From JBMNQS01 sp050944255 (GTDB lineage Bacteria > Bacillota > Clostridia > Christensenellales > Maliibacteriaceae): a stretch of 29,812 nt of DNA. Within the stretch, counting starts at the first letter, position 1, and each line of letters opens with the position of its first letter. Positions 1 through 6,457 of this stretch are shown piece by piece. The notes under the pieces were generated by a model, which saw nothing but the letters and a program-made list of their open reading frames with translations, searched no databases and had not been told where the DNA came from. The stretch lies in assembly GCA_050944255.1 (NCBI GenBank), contig JBMNQS010000022.1:1-29812 (forward strand), in the 5' to 3' direction. The position numbers and the translations under genes were made by a program.

Positions 1-2
1 GC

Positions 3-1130
3 TGCTGCCGCGATATGCGCGGCCTGCTGCCGGGCTACCGTTTCAAGGCGTATTACTCCATGAAGGCCAACAACAACATCGAGCTTTTAAAAATCATCCG
101 CCAGGAGGGGCTCTTTGTGGACGCCATGAGCCCGGGCGAAATTCTTGTGGCGCAGAAGGCGGGCTTTACGCCCGATGAGATTCTATGCGTGTGCAACAAC
201 ATTTCGCTGGATGAAATGCGCTTTGCCATGCGGGCGGGAGCCATTTTGTCGCTGGACTCTCTGTCTCAGCTGGAAATGTTCGCCGGAGAATTCCCCGGCC
301 GGAAGGTGGCGCTGCGCTTCAATACCGAACGGGGCGCCGGTCATCATGAAAAAGTGGTGACCGCCGGCAAGAACACCAAGTTTGGCATCGGCATGTATGA
401 CATCGATAAAGTCAAGGCCATTTTGAAGCAGTACGATCTGACGCTGGCGGGCATCACCCAGCACATAGGTTCCCTGGTGCTGACGCCCGAGCCGCTGGCC
501 GACAGCATGCACCCGCTGCTGGAGGTGGCCATGCAGTTCCCCGGTCTTGAGTTCATCGATATGGGCGGCAGTTTCGGCGTACCCTATAAGCCCGATGAGC
601 AGGCGCTGGACTTAAAGGCGCTTTCCGCGGCGCTCAGCGCGGTCATCGAGCCGTTTTTGGAAAAATACGATAATCGCGACGTCTGTTTCAGAAGCGAGCC
701 GGGCCGCTATGTGGTGGCCGAATCGGGCACCCTTTTGGGCACCGTGCAGGCGGTGAAGGAAAACCACGGCACCGTCTATGTGGGCACCGATATGGGTTTT
801 AACGTGTTGCAGCGGCCGGTGATGTACGGCTCGTACCACCACATGGTGCTGATGCGCGCGTGCTGCTCCATGCCCATCGGGCCGGTGACCATCGTGGGCA
901 ACATCTGCGAAACCGGCGATATACTGGCCAAGGACCGCGCGTTTCCGCTGCCCCAGGAAGGCGACGTGATCGCGGTGATGACGGCGGGCGCCTACGGATT
1001 TTCCATGGCCTCCAATTACAATTGCAGGCTCCGCCCGGCGGAAGTGCTCGTGGAAGAGAGCGGCGCGTTCAGGCTGATCAGAAGGCGCGAAACACTGGAG
1101 GATTTGCTGGCCCAGTATGAAACCGAGTAA
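3..1130 (+). CDS. lysA: Diaminopimelate decarboxylase family protein (5'-truncated by window edge)
   Basis: This is a PLP-dependent fold-III decarboxylase, most likely the cytosolic enzyme that converts meso-diaminopimelate to lysine. The reading frame is open back to the window edge (Cys-Cys-Arg-Asp before the first Met at 15), and the family normally has about 40 more N-terminal residues, so the start lies outside the window. Visible motifs are YYSMKAN with the PLP lysine at about 63-65, HIGS at 462 for stacking on the PLP ring, GGSFGVPY for the phosphate-binding glycine loop, SEPGRYVV, the CETGD motif that supplies the active-site Cys across the dimer, and a C-terminal GAYGFSMASNYN signature. 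The symbol lysA is inferred from family similarity; relatives acting on ornithine, arginine or carboxynorspermidine share the fold, although CETGD and SMASNYN favour diaminopimelate. A GC-rich hairpin follows the stop codon. Confidence 0.85.
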   Translation, partial: CCRDMRGLLPGYRFKAYYSMKANNNIELLKIIRQEGLFVDAMSPGEILVAQKAGFTPDEILCVCNNISLDEMRFAMRAGAILSLDSLSQLEMFAGEFPGRKVALRFNTERGAGHHEKVVTAGKNTKFGIGMYDIDKVKAILKQYDLTLAGITQHIGSLVLTPEPLADSMHPLLEVAMQFPGLEFIDMGGSFGVPYKPDEQALDLKALSAALSAVIEPFLEKYDNRDVCFRSEPGRYVVAESGTLLGTVQAVKENHGTVYVGTDMGFNVLQRPVMYGSYHHMVLMRACCSMPIGPVTIVGNICETGDILAKDRAFPLPQEGDVIAVMTAGAYGFSMASNYNCRLRPAEVLVEESGAFRLIRRRETLEDLLAQYETE

Positions 1131-1135
1131 TGCGC

Positions 1136-1164
1136 AAGGGCGCGCCGCGCCGCGGCGTGCCCTT
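1136..1164 (+). terminator. GC-rich hairpin after the decarboxylase gene, possible terminator
   Basis: AAGGGCGCGCCGC pairs with GCGGCGTGCCCTT around a 3-nt loop, giving 13 bp with one G-U wobble, five bases after the stop codon. No real T tract follows, so termination here would be weak or factor-assisted. The position between two genes with a 200-bp gap supports a transcript end. Confidence 0.45.
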
Positions 1165-1333
1165 TGCAATGATCCATTGGGCCGATTGGCCGCAAAAACA
1201 ATCCCTGCTCATCAAATGAACAAAAACAACATTTCGGCGTCCTATATCCGATGGGATTTTGCCGCTTCGGCGCAAGCATAAAAAACCGTGTTTCCAGGTA
1301 AAGGCACATGCCGCGCTCTCCCACGGAGGCAAT

Positions 1334-2428
1334 ATGCAGGAAAAGAAAAAGACATCCGCAAAACGCAGGACAATTTTCGGCGCGCTCTACATCGTCGTGA
1401 TCTCGGGCGTGGTGGTCTTTTTCGCGCTGCGCGAAAACATACTGGAAGACATAATGCAAGCCCTTGCGAATCTTTTGCCCGGCTGGCTCGTCATGGCGGC
1501 GCTGGCACTGGCCTTATTTTTTGTCTTTGACGCGCTGAGTCAGTGGTTTGCCGTGCGCAGCATTCTAAAGGGCGTGCGCATCGGCTTCTGGCAGACGCTG
1601 AAGATATGCGCCATCGGCCAGTTTTACAACGCGGTTACGCCCACGTCTTCCGGCGGGCAGCCCTTTCAGGTCTACTACATGAAAAAACAGGGCGTGCCCG
1701 TAGGCACCAGCTCTTCGGTGATGCTCATTAAGCTGGTACTGTATGAGGTTTCGATGCTGTTGATGGCTGTGGGCGCCATGATCCTCTACGACCGCACTAT
1801 TGAGGCGCGGTATTCCGCTTTTGTGGCGCTGGCGGCCGTTGGCATTGTACTGGCGGTTCTCACCATCATCATTGCGCTGACGGCCATGATGAACATTAAA
1901 CTGACCATGCGCCTGACCGACGGCCTGCTGAAACTGTTCGTCAGAATAAAGCTGGTGCGTCATCCGGATAAAACCCGGGCGAGGGCATATCAGATTCTGC
2001 AGGACTTCCATCAGTGCCGCGAATTCCTCGCGAAAAAACCGGGGCATACCTTCACGATGTTTTTGTTCGTGTTTGCCCATATGTTCAGTTATTTCGCCAT
2101 CGTGTACTTTGTGTACCGTGCCTTCGGCCTCCAGGCCCACAGTCCGCTGACGGTGATCCTCCTGCAGGCGTTCTTCCATATATCGGTGGCCTACTTTCCC
2201 ATGCCGGGTGCCAGCGGCGCGTCCGAGGGGGGATTCCTGCTGTTCTACCGTCACTTTTTCACGCCCAAGATTGTCTTTACCGCCATGCTGATATGGCGGG
2301 CGGTCACCTATTACGGAAAGATCGCCATCGGCGCCGCCGTCATCATCGGGGATACCGCCGCCAAAACAATGAAGGGGCGCGGCAAATCCGCAGAAGCGCC
2401 GCAAATAAAGCCGGGCGAGGAAATATAG
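1334..2428 (+). CDS. Flippase-like membrane protein (lysylphosphatidylglycerol synthase TM domain family, UPF0104)
   Basis: A 364-residue polytopic membrane protein. After a basic N-terminus (MQEKKKTSAKRR) it has about seven to eight hydrophobic segments. The signature near residues 95-120 (IGQFYNAVTPTSSGGQPFQVYYM) and the later FPMPGASGASEGGF segment are typical of the MprF flippase-like domain family (PF03706), which lacks the soluble aminoacyl-transferase half of MprF. Relatives move lipids or lipid-linked compounds across the membrane, but the substrate here is unknown. The ATG at 1334 is chosen because GGAGG at 1325-1329 is correctly spaced; the frame is open further upstream to 1259, but that stretch has no ribosome binding site and no hydrophobic character. 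The C-terminus is a hydrophilic tail. The gene appears to be monocistronic, with a terminator at 2447. Confidence 0.85.
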   Translation: MQEKKKTSAKRRTIFGALYIVVISGVVVFFALRENILEDIMQALANLLPGWLVMAALALALFFVFDALSQWFAVRSILKGVRIGFWQTLKICAIGQFYNAVTPTSSGGQPFQVYYMKKQGVPVGTSSSVMLIKLVLYEVSMLLMAVGAMILYDRTIEARYSAFVALAAVGIVLAVLTIIIALTAMMNIKLTMRLTDGLLKLFVRIKLVRHPDKTRARAYQILQDFHQCREFLAKKPGHTFTMFLFVFAHMFSYFAIVYFVYRAFGLQAHSPLTVILLQAFFHISVAYFPMPGASGASEGGFLLFYRHFFTPKIVFTAMLIWRAVTYYGKIAIGAAVIIGDTAAKTMKGRGKSAEAPQIKPGEEI

Positions 2429-2446
2429 GCCGAACAGGCAGCTTTC

Positions 2447-2480
2447 GGCGCGGCGGGACGACCCGCGGCGCCTCGTTTTT
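2447..2480 (+). terminator. Intrinsic terminator after the flippase-like gene
   Basis: GGCGCGGCGGG and CCCGCGGCGCC form an 11-position stem with one mismatch and a 4-nt loop, followed after three bases by five T residues (2476-2480). It sits 18 bp after the stop codon. A second GC-rich inverted repeat (GCCCGCGG/CCGCGGGC, about 2506-2535) follows without a T tract. Confidence 0.75.
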
Positions 2481-2558
2481 GCGGCGCACTTTGCCCAAGC
2501 GGCGGCCCGCGGGGAAGGAAGCCGGCCGCGGGCGGAAGGTGCCAGAAAACGGCATTCC

Positions 2559-2587
2559 TTGACGTTAAATATCAGAAGGTTTATAAT
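2559..2587 (+). promoter_or_regulatory. Sigma-A promoter of the 2-oxoacid:ferredoxin oxidoreductase operon
   Basis: TTGACG at 2559-2564 and TATAAT at 2582-2587 are separated by exactly 17 bp. Only one base of the twelve differs from consensus. Transcription would start near 2594, leaving a leader of about 35 nt before the ferredoxin gene. Confidence 0.85.
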
Positions 2588-2628
2588 GTTGAAATCTGGG
2601 GCCGCGAGGCCTTCATGGAGGTTTGAAG

Positions 2629-2835
2629 ATGGGTAAAGTCACGTTTAACGAGGAAAGATGCAAAGGCTGCGCGCTTTGCGTCGAGGTCTGTCCCACCAAA
2701 ATTCTGCGTTTGAGCGAAAATGCCATCAATTCCAAAGGATACCGTCCGGTGGAGTGCATCGATATGGACCGCTGCATTGGCTGTGCCAACTGCGCGCGCA
2801 TGTGCCCGGATGTGGTCATTGAAGTAGAGCGTTAG
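2629..2835 (+). CDS. 2x[4Fe-4S] ferredoxin-like delta subunit of 2-oxoacid:ferredoxin oxidoreductase
   Basis: A 68-residue iron-sulfur protein with two classical clusters: CKGCALCVEVCP and CIGCANCARMCP, each with the C-x2-C-x2-C-x3-C-P spacing. It is expected to carry electrons from the thiamine-diphosphate subunit of the oxidoreductase to soluble ferredoxin. It is the first gene of the operon and lies 31 bp before the alpha-subunit start; the order ferredoxin-alpha-beta-gamma is typical of four-subunit KOR/VOR enzymes in anaerobes. The ATG at 2629 is preferred over the in-frame TTG at 2623 because GGAGG at 2617-2621 is 7 nt from the ATG. Confidence 0.92.
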   Translation: MGKVTFNEERCKGCALCVEVCPTKILRLSENAINSKGYRPVECIDMDRCIGCANCARMCPDVVIEVER

Positions 2836-2866
2836 GAAAGATTTGTTTGAGGAAGGAAGTGTGCTT

Positions 2867-3940
2867 ATGGCCAGAAAATTGATGAAGGGCAACGAAGCCA
2901 TCGCGGAGGCCGCTATACAGGCGGGCTGCACCATGTTTTTCGGTTATCCCATTACGCCGCAGAACGAACTGCCCGAATATATGTCCCGCAGACTGCCCGA
3001 AACGGGCGGCTGCTTTCTGCAGGCCGAAAGTGAAGTGGCGGCCATCAATATGGTGTACGGCGCCGCCGGCGCCGGCGCCAGGGTGATGACCTCCAGCTCG
3101 TCCCCCGGTATCAGCCTGAAACAGGAGGGCATCAGCTACATCGCCTGCGCCCAGCTTCCCTGCGTCATCGTGAACATGGTGCGCGGCGGCCCCGGCCTGG
3201 GCGGCATCCTACCGGCGCAGTCGGACTATTTCCAGGCCACCAAGGGCGGCGGCCACGGCGATTACCGTATGATCGTACTGGCGCCCGCCACGCTGCAGGA
3301 AGCGGCGGAATTGATGGCGCAGGCGTTTGACTTGGCGGATTTCTACCGCATGCCCGTGATGCTCATGGGCGACGGCATGCTGGGCCAGATCATGGAGCCG
3401 GTGGACCTGGACGCCATCGGGCGCAGCAACATGCCCCTGCCCGAAAAGGACTGGGCGGCTACCGGCTGGGACGGAAAGAGCCGTGAGCGGGCTATTATCA
3501 ACTCCCTTTTGATCGAAGCGCATGTGCTGGAGGCGCATATCCGGCACCTGGAGGAAAAATACGCGGACATTGCCGAAAAACATACCCAGGTGGCGCTGGA
3601 GAAGGCCGACGACGCGCAGATACTGGTGGTGGCCTACGGCACTACGGCGCGCATCGCCAAGGCGGCCGTCGACCAGGCCAGGGCAGAGGGCATCCGTGCG
3701 GGGCTGGTCCGCCCCATCACGCTGTGGCCGTTTCCGACGGAGGCCATTGCCAATCTGGCGGCCAAGGACGATGTGAAGGGGCTGTTGACGGTGGAGATGT
3801 CCTCGGGCCAGATGGTGGAGGACGTGCGCCTGGCGGTGAACGGGGCCAAACCGGTCCGCTTCTTCGGCAGGACCGGCGGCGTGGTTCCCTCCGCCGAGGA
3901 GATTCTGGACCAATTGCGCGCAATGAACGGAGGGGAATAA
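2867..3940 (+). CDS. vorB: 2-oxoacid:ferredoxin oxidoreductase alpha subunit (VorB/KorA type)
   Basis: A 357-residue subunit of a thiamine-diphosphate enzyme that oxidatively decarboxylates a 2-oxoacid to its acyl-CoA and reduces ferredoxin, or runs in reverse. It contains the pyrimidine-binding domain start (GNEAIAEAAIQAGCTMFFGYPITPQNEL), the conserved AESEVAAINMVYGAAGAGAR block, the SSSSPGISLKQEG loop, and RGGPGLGGILPAQSDYFQATKGGGHGDY. The C-terminal third (about residues 240-355) is the second transketolase-like domain. The sequence resembles proteins labelled VorB (branched-chain 2-oxoacids), but 2-oxoglutarate is also possible; substrate choice cannot be read from the sequence. The ATG at 2867 is preferred because AAGGAAG at 2853-2859 is well placed; an upstream in-frame start at 2843 would add eight residues without a good binding site. 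The gene lies three bases before the beta-subunit start. Confidence 0.9.
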   Translation: MARKLMKGNEAIAEAAIQAGCTMFFGYPITPQNELPEYMSRRLPETGGCFLQAESEVAAINMVYGAAGAGARVMTSSSSPGISLKQEGISYIACAQLPCVIVNMVRGGPGLGGILPAQSDYFQATKGGGHGDYRMIVLAPATLQEAAELMAQAFDLADFYRMPVMLMGDGMLGQIMEPVDLDAIGRSNMPLPEKDWAATGWDGKSRERAIINSLLIEAHVLEAHIRHLEEKYADIAEKHTQVALEKADDAQILVVAYGTTARIAKAAVDQARAEGIRAGLVRPITLWPFPTEAIANLAAKDDVKGLLTVEMSSGQMVEDVRLAVNGAKPVRFFGRTGGVVPSAEEILDQLRAMNGGE

Positions 3941-3942
3941 CC

Positions 3943-4680
3943 ATGGCGAAGGTATTTGCAAAGACAAGTTTATTGACCGATGTGCCGACACATTACTGCC
4001 CCGGCTGCACCCACGGAATCGTGCACCGTCTGCTGGGCGAGTGTATCGAGGAATTAGGCATGAAGGAAAAGGCCATCGGCGTGGCCCCGGTGGGCTGCGC
4101 GGTGTTTGCCTATAACTACTTCAACTGCGATATGCTCCAGGCGGCCCACGGCCGCGCCCCGGCGGTGGCCACCGGCGTCAAGCGCGTGCACCCGGACGCG
4201 CTGGTATTCACCTACCAGGGCGACGGCGACCTGGCCAGCATCGGCGCGGCGGAGATCGTGCACGCGGCCATGCGCGGCGAGAAAATCACCGTCATCTTTA
4301 TCAACAACGCTATCTACGGCATGACCGGCGGCCAGATGGCCCCCACCACGCTGCCCGGACAGGTGACCACAACATCGCCCTTTGGCAGGGATTCGGACCA
4401 CTGCGGCATGCCGCTGAAGGTGTCCGAAATGCTGGCCACCATCGATGGCGCCACCTACGTGGAGCGCGTCATGGTCACCGATCCCAAACATGTGAACATC
4501 GCCAAGCGCGCCATCAAAAAGGCGCTGCAGAACCAGATCGACGGCAAGGGCTTCTCCATGGTGGAGGTGCTCTCCAGCTGTCCCACCAACTGGGGTATGA
4601 CGCCGCAGGAGGCGCTGGAGTTCGTCAAAGACGATATGACCCAATACTTCCCGCTGGGACTTTACAGGGAGGCGCAATAG
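3943..4680 (+). CDS. 2-oxoacid:ferredoxin oxidoreductase beta subunit (thiamine diphosphate binding)
   Basis: A 245-residue catalytic subunit. Residues 93-96 are GDGD, beginning the thiamine-diphosphate motif that ends about 30 residues later in INNAIYGMTGGQMAPTT. The N-terminal CPGC (Cys19, Cys22) and the Cys in PVGCAVF are conserved positions in this family and, in related enzymes, bind an iron-sulfur cluster. Length is normal for a KorB/VorA-type beta subunit. The start ATG is fixed by GGAGGGG at 3929-3935, inside the end of the alpha-subunit gene, which implies translational coupling. The stop codon directly abuts the ATG of the gamma subunit. Confidence 0.92.
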   Translation: MAKVFAKTSLLTDVPTHYCPGCTHGIVHRLLGECIEELGMKEKAIGVAPVGCAVFAYNYFNCDMLQAAHGRAPAVATGVKRVHPDALVFTYQGDGDLASIGAAEIVHAAMRGEKITVIFINNAIYGMTGGQMAPTTLPGQVTTTSPFGRDSDHCGMPLKVSEMLATIDGATYVERVMVTDPKHVNIAKRAIKKALQNQIDGKGFSMVEVLSSCPTNWGMTPQEALEFVKDDMTQYFPLGLYREAQ

Positions 4681-5214
4681 ATGGAACATAAAATCATCAT
4701 CGCCGGCTTCGGCGGACAGGGCGTACAGTCCATGGGCCAGATGCTGGCCTACGCGGGCATGCTCGAGGGCAAGGGCGTCTCCTGGCTGCCGTCCTACGGC
4801 CCGGAAATGCGCGGCGGCACCACCAACTGCAACGTGATCATCGCCGATGGCGGGGTGGGCTCCCCCGTGGTGACGCGGGCCACCAGCGTCATGGCGCTGA
4901 ACCTGCCGTCGCTGGATAAGTTCGAAAACAGCGTGGTGCCCGGCGGCGACCTTTACATCAACAGCTCGCTGGTGGACAGAAAGTGCGCCCGCGACGACAT
5001 CAACGTCTACTACATCCCCTGCAATGAGCTGGCCGCCCAGATCGGCAACGCCCGCGTGGCCAATATCGTCATGCTGGGCGCGTTCCTTGAAAAGAGCAAG
5101 GCCGTTTCCATCCAGAGCGTACTCGACGCCATCCCAGGCGTGCTGGGCGAACGCAAAAAGAATCTGGTGCCCATCAACAAAGTGGCCCTGGAAAAGGGCG
5201 CGACGCTGGTTTGA
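4681..5214 (+). CDS. 2-oxoacid:ferredoxin oxidoreductase gamma subunit
   Basis: A 177-residue subunit of the POR/KOR gamma family (PF01558). The GFGGQGV motif at residues 9-15 and the LPSYGPEMRGGTTNCNVIIAD block are diagnostic. In the complex this domain contacts the alpha and beta subunits and helps bind coenzyme A. It begins on the base after the beta-subunit stop, so translation is almost certainly coupled. It is the last gene of the operon; the repeat-rich region starting at 5222 follows, whose first hairpins could help end or stabilise the transcript. Confidence 0.92.
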   Translation: MEHKIIIAGFGGQGVQSMGQMLAYAGMLEGKGVSWLPSYGPEMRGGTTNCNVIIADGGVGSPVVTRATSVMALNLPSLDKFENSVVPGGDLYINSSLVDRKCARDDINVYYIPCNELAAQIGNARVANIVMLGAFLEKSKAVSIQSVLDAIPGVLGERKKNLVPINKVALEKGATLV

Positions 5215-5275
5215 TGTTTATCCGGGCGATGCCCGGGCCTGTTATATACTATACGCCGGGCTCTGCCCGGACCCG

Positions 5276-5311
5276 CTTAAGGGGAATTCTTTGAAAAGAA
5301 TTCCCCTTAAG
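5276..5311 (+). repeat. Perfect 17-bp hairpin stem of the left repeat copy
   Basis: CTTAAGGGGAATTCTTT (5276-5292) is exactly complementary to AAAGAATTCCCCTTAAG (5295-5311) with a 2-base formal loop. It is flanked by GCCCGGACCCG on the left and AATCCCCAAGAAACTTT on the right. No T tract follows on the + strand. Confidence 0.85.
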
Positions 5312-5444
5312 AATCCCCAAGAAACTTTACATCCGGCGGCTTTGCCGCCGGGGAGGGAATAAAGTCTTTTTGGGCTGGTGAAAAACAGAGCACCTTTTCG
5401 CCGGCTTTCCTCCCCGCGAAGCGTATAAAAGTCTTTTTGGAGTT

Positions 5445-5479
5445 CTTAGAACCTTTTTCTTCCAGAAAAAGGTTCTAAG
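5445..5479 (-). repeat. Perfect 16-bp hairpin stem of the right, inverted repeat copy
   Basis: CTTAGAACCTTTTTCT (5445-5460) is exactly complementary to AGAAAAAGGTTCTAAG (5464-5479) around a 3-base loop. On the - strand it is preceded by GCTGCCCGGACC and followed by AACTCCAAAAAGACTTT, matching the flanks of the left copy although most of the stem sequence is different. Confidence 0.85.
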
Positions 5480-5611
5480 CGGTCCGGGCAGCGTCCGGCG
5501 GGTTCCAAGGGCGGAGCCCTTGGCGTTACCCGGCCTATTATACCGGGCAGAGCCCTTGGTGCTGCCTGACCCTTACCGGATTCTTCCAGTTCGCCTTTGC
5601 GGCAATTGTGA

Positions 5612-5617
5612 TAAAAT
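5612..5617 (+). promoter_or_regulatory. Possible -10 element upstream of the DUF2461 gene
   Basis: TAAAAT, 32 bp before the start codon, has a plausible position, but no good -35 hexamer is found 16-18 bp upstream. It is offered because the gene follows a repeat region and must have some promoter nearby. Confidence 0.3.
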
Positions 5618-5649
5618 GGGGGTTGGACAAATATTGCGGAGGATAGAAG

Positions 5650-6339
5650 ATGGCGTTTACGGGCTTTACCAAACGGACGATAGAATTTTTCATGGCCATT
5701 GCGTTTCAGAATGACGCGGAGTTTTTCAATGAAAACAGGTCGTGGTACAAAAAGGAAGTGCAGGAACCTTTAAAGCAGCTGTGTGCGGCGCTTTCGCCCA
5801 CCGTTTTACAAATCGACCCGCAGGTGGACACAAGGCCAGGCCGTGTGGTGTCCAGGATACGGCGCGACACCCGGTTTTCCAGGAACAAGCTGCCGTACAG
5901 GGACCATATGTGGCTGTCCTTCCGCCACAGCGGCGTGGGGATCGCCCAGTCGTGCAATTATTATTTTGAGATTGAGCCTGCCGGCGCGGGCTGGGGCATT
6001 GGGTTTTATCAGGCGACGCCCGCCCAGATGAAGCTGATCCGCGGGCATATCCTGGCGCGGAAGAACGAGTTTATGCGGATTATTAAAAAGCTTGATTCCG
6101 ATAAATTCACGCTGGGAGGCGACGATTACAAGCGCCTGCCCAAGGAGGCGGAGGACGCTCCGGAGGCGCTGATGCCCTGGCTCAGGAAAAAGAGTTTTTA
6201 CGTGCACCGCGATATCGCGCTGGAACCGTACGTATTCACCGGCGGGCTGGCGGACGTCTTAAAGGCCGACTATGAGCAGTTGGCGCCGCTGTACCGGTTT
6301 ATGCGCCGCGCGCTGCGCGAGGGGGAAGAACAGGCCTGA
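5650..6339 (+). CDS. DUF2461 domain-containing protein
   Basis: A 229-residue soluble protein matching the conserved DUF2461 (TIGR02453) family, for which no biochemical role is established. Diagnostic features are the N-terminal FxNDAEFFNENRSWY segment, the RIRRDTRFSRNKLPYRDHMW block at about residues 73-92, then GIGFYQATPAQMKLIR and a C-terminal KKSFYVHRD segment. There is no signal peptide and no membrane segment. Length is normal for the family. The ATG at 5650 is supported by GGAGGA at 5638-5643. The gene stands alone between the repeat cluster and the promoter of the next transcription unit; a run of eight T residues at 6366-6373 follows it but without a convincing stem. Confidence 0.85.
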   Translation: MAFTGFTKRTIEFFMAIAFQNDAEFFNENRSWYKKEVQEPLKQLCAALSPTVLQIDPQVDTRPGRVVSRIRRDTRFSRNKLPYRDHMWLSFRHSGVGIAQSCNYYFEIEPAGAGWGIGFYQATPAQMKLIRGHILARKNEFMRIIKKLDSDKFTLGGDDYKRLPKEAEDAPEALMPWLRKKSFYVHRDIALEPYVFTGGLADVLKADYEQLAPLYRFMRRALREGEEQA

Positions 6340-6401
6340 GAAGGCCCCGTATCCCTGCCGGCATGTTTTTTTTCGACAATCTTCCATTATTCCCCGGAAT
6401 T

Positions 6402-6410
6402 TGGTACAAT
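6402..6410 (+). promoter_or_regulatory. Extended -10 promoter before the 942-aa protein gene
   Basis: TTGGTACAAT carries the TGn extension directly before TACAAT (6405-6410). The -35 region 17 bp upstream (TTCCAT) is poor, as is usual for extended -10 promoters. The start site would be near 6417, about 40 nt before the ATG. Confidence 0.5.
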
Positions 6411-6457
6411 GTCAGATGTGGATATGGCGCCTGAGCGCAGCGGAATGAGGATTTGTC

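Larger units (their letters stand above)
5222..5559. repeat. Cluster of intergenic inverted repeats, including two oppositely oriented copies of one element
   Basis: This stretch makes up most of a 435-bp gap between genes (5215-5649). It contains at least seven hairpins: CCGGGC/GCCCGG at 5222-5236 and 5256-5270, a 17-bp stem at 5276-5311, CCGGCGGC/GCCGCCGG at 5333-5351, a 16-bp stem at 5445-5479, CCAAGGGC/GCCCTTGG at 5505-5523, and GGGC/GCCC within 5543-5559. Read on opposite strands, the left half (5265-5360) and right half (5404-5490) share an order of blocks: GCCCGGACC, GCTTA, a long hairpin, TAAGAA, a CCAA block, ACTTT, and GGGGAGG. They are therefore two copies of one element in inverted orientation. 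No open reading frame of note lies inside. Confidence 0.8.

Noticed and set aside
612..1169. Long minus-strand reading frames opposite the decarboxylase, and similar long frames opposite rpoB, rpoC and fusA
   Set aside because: They are rich in His, Arg and Gly in the pattern produced by the reverse complement of GC-rich genes, have no ribosome binding sites, and match no family.
5215..5649. CRISPR array or insertion sequence in the repeat-rich gap
   Set aside because: The repeats are unequal hairpins and not regularly spaced direct repeats, and no transposase frame is present.
6366..6373. Run of eight T after the DUF2461 gene as an intrinsic terminator
   Set aside because: The sequence before it gives no stem longer than four or five base pairs.
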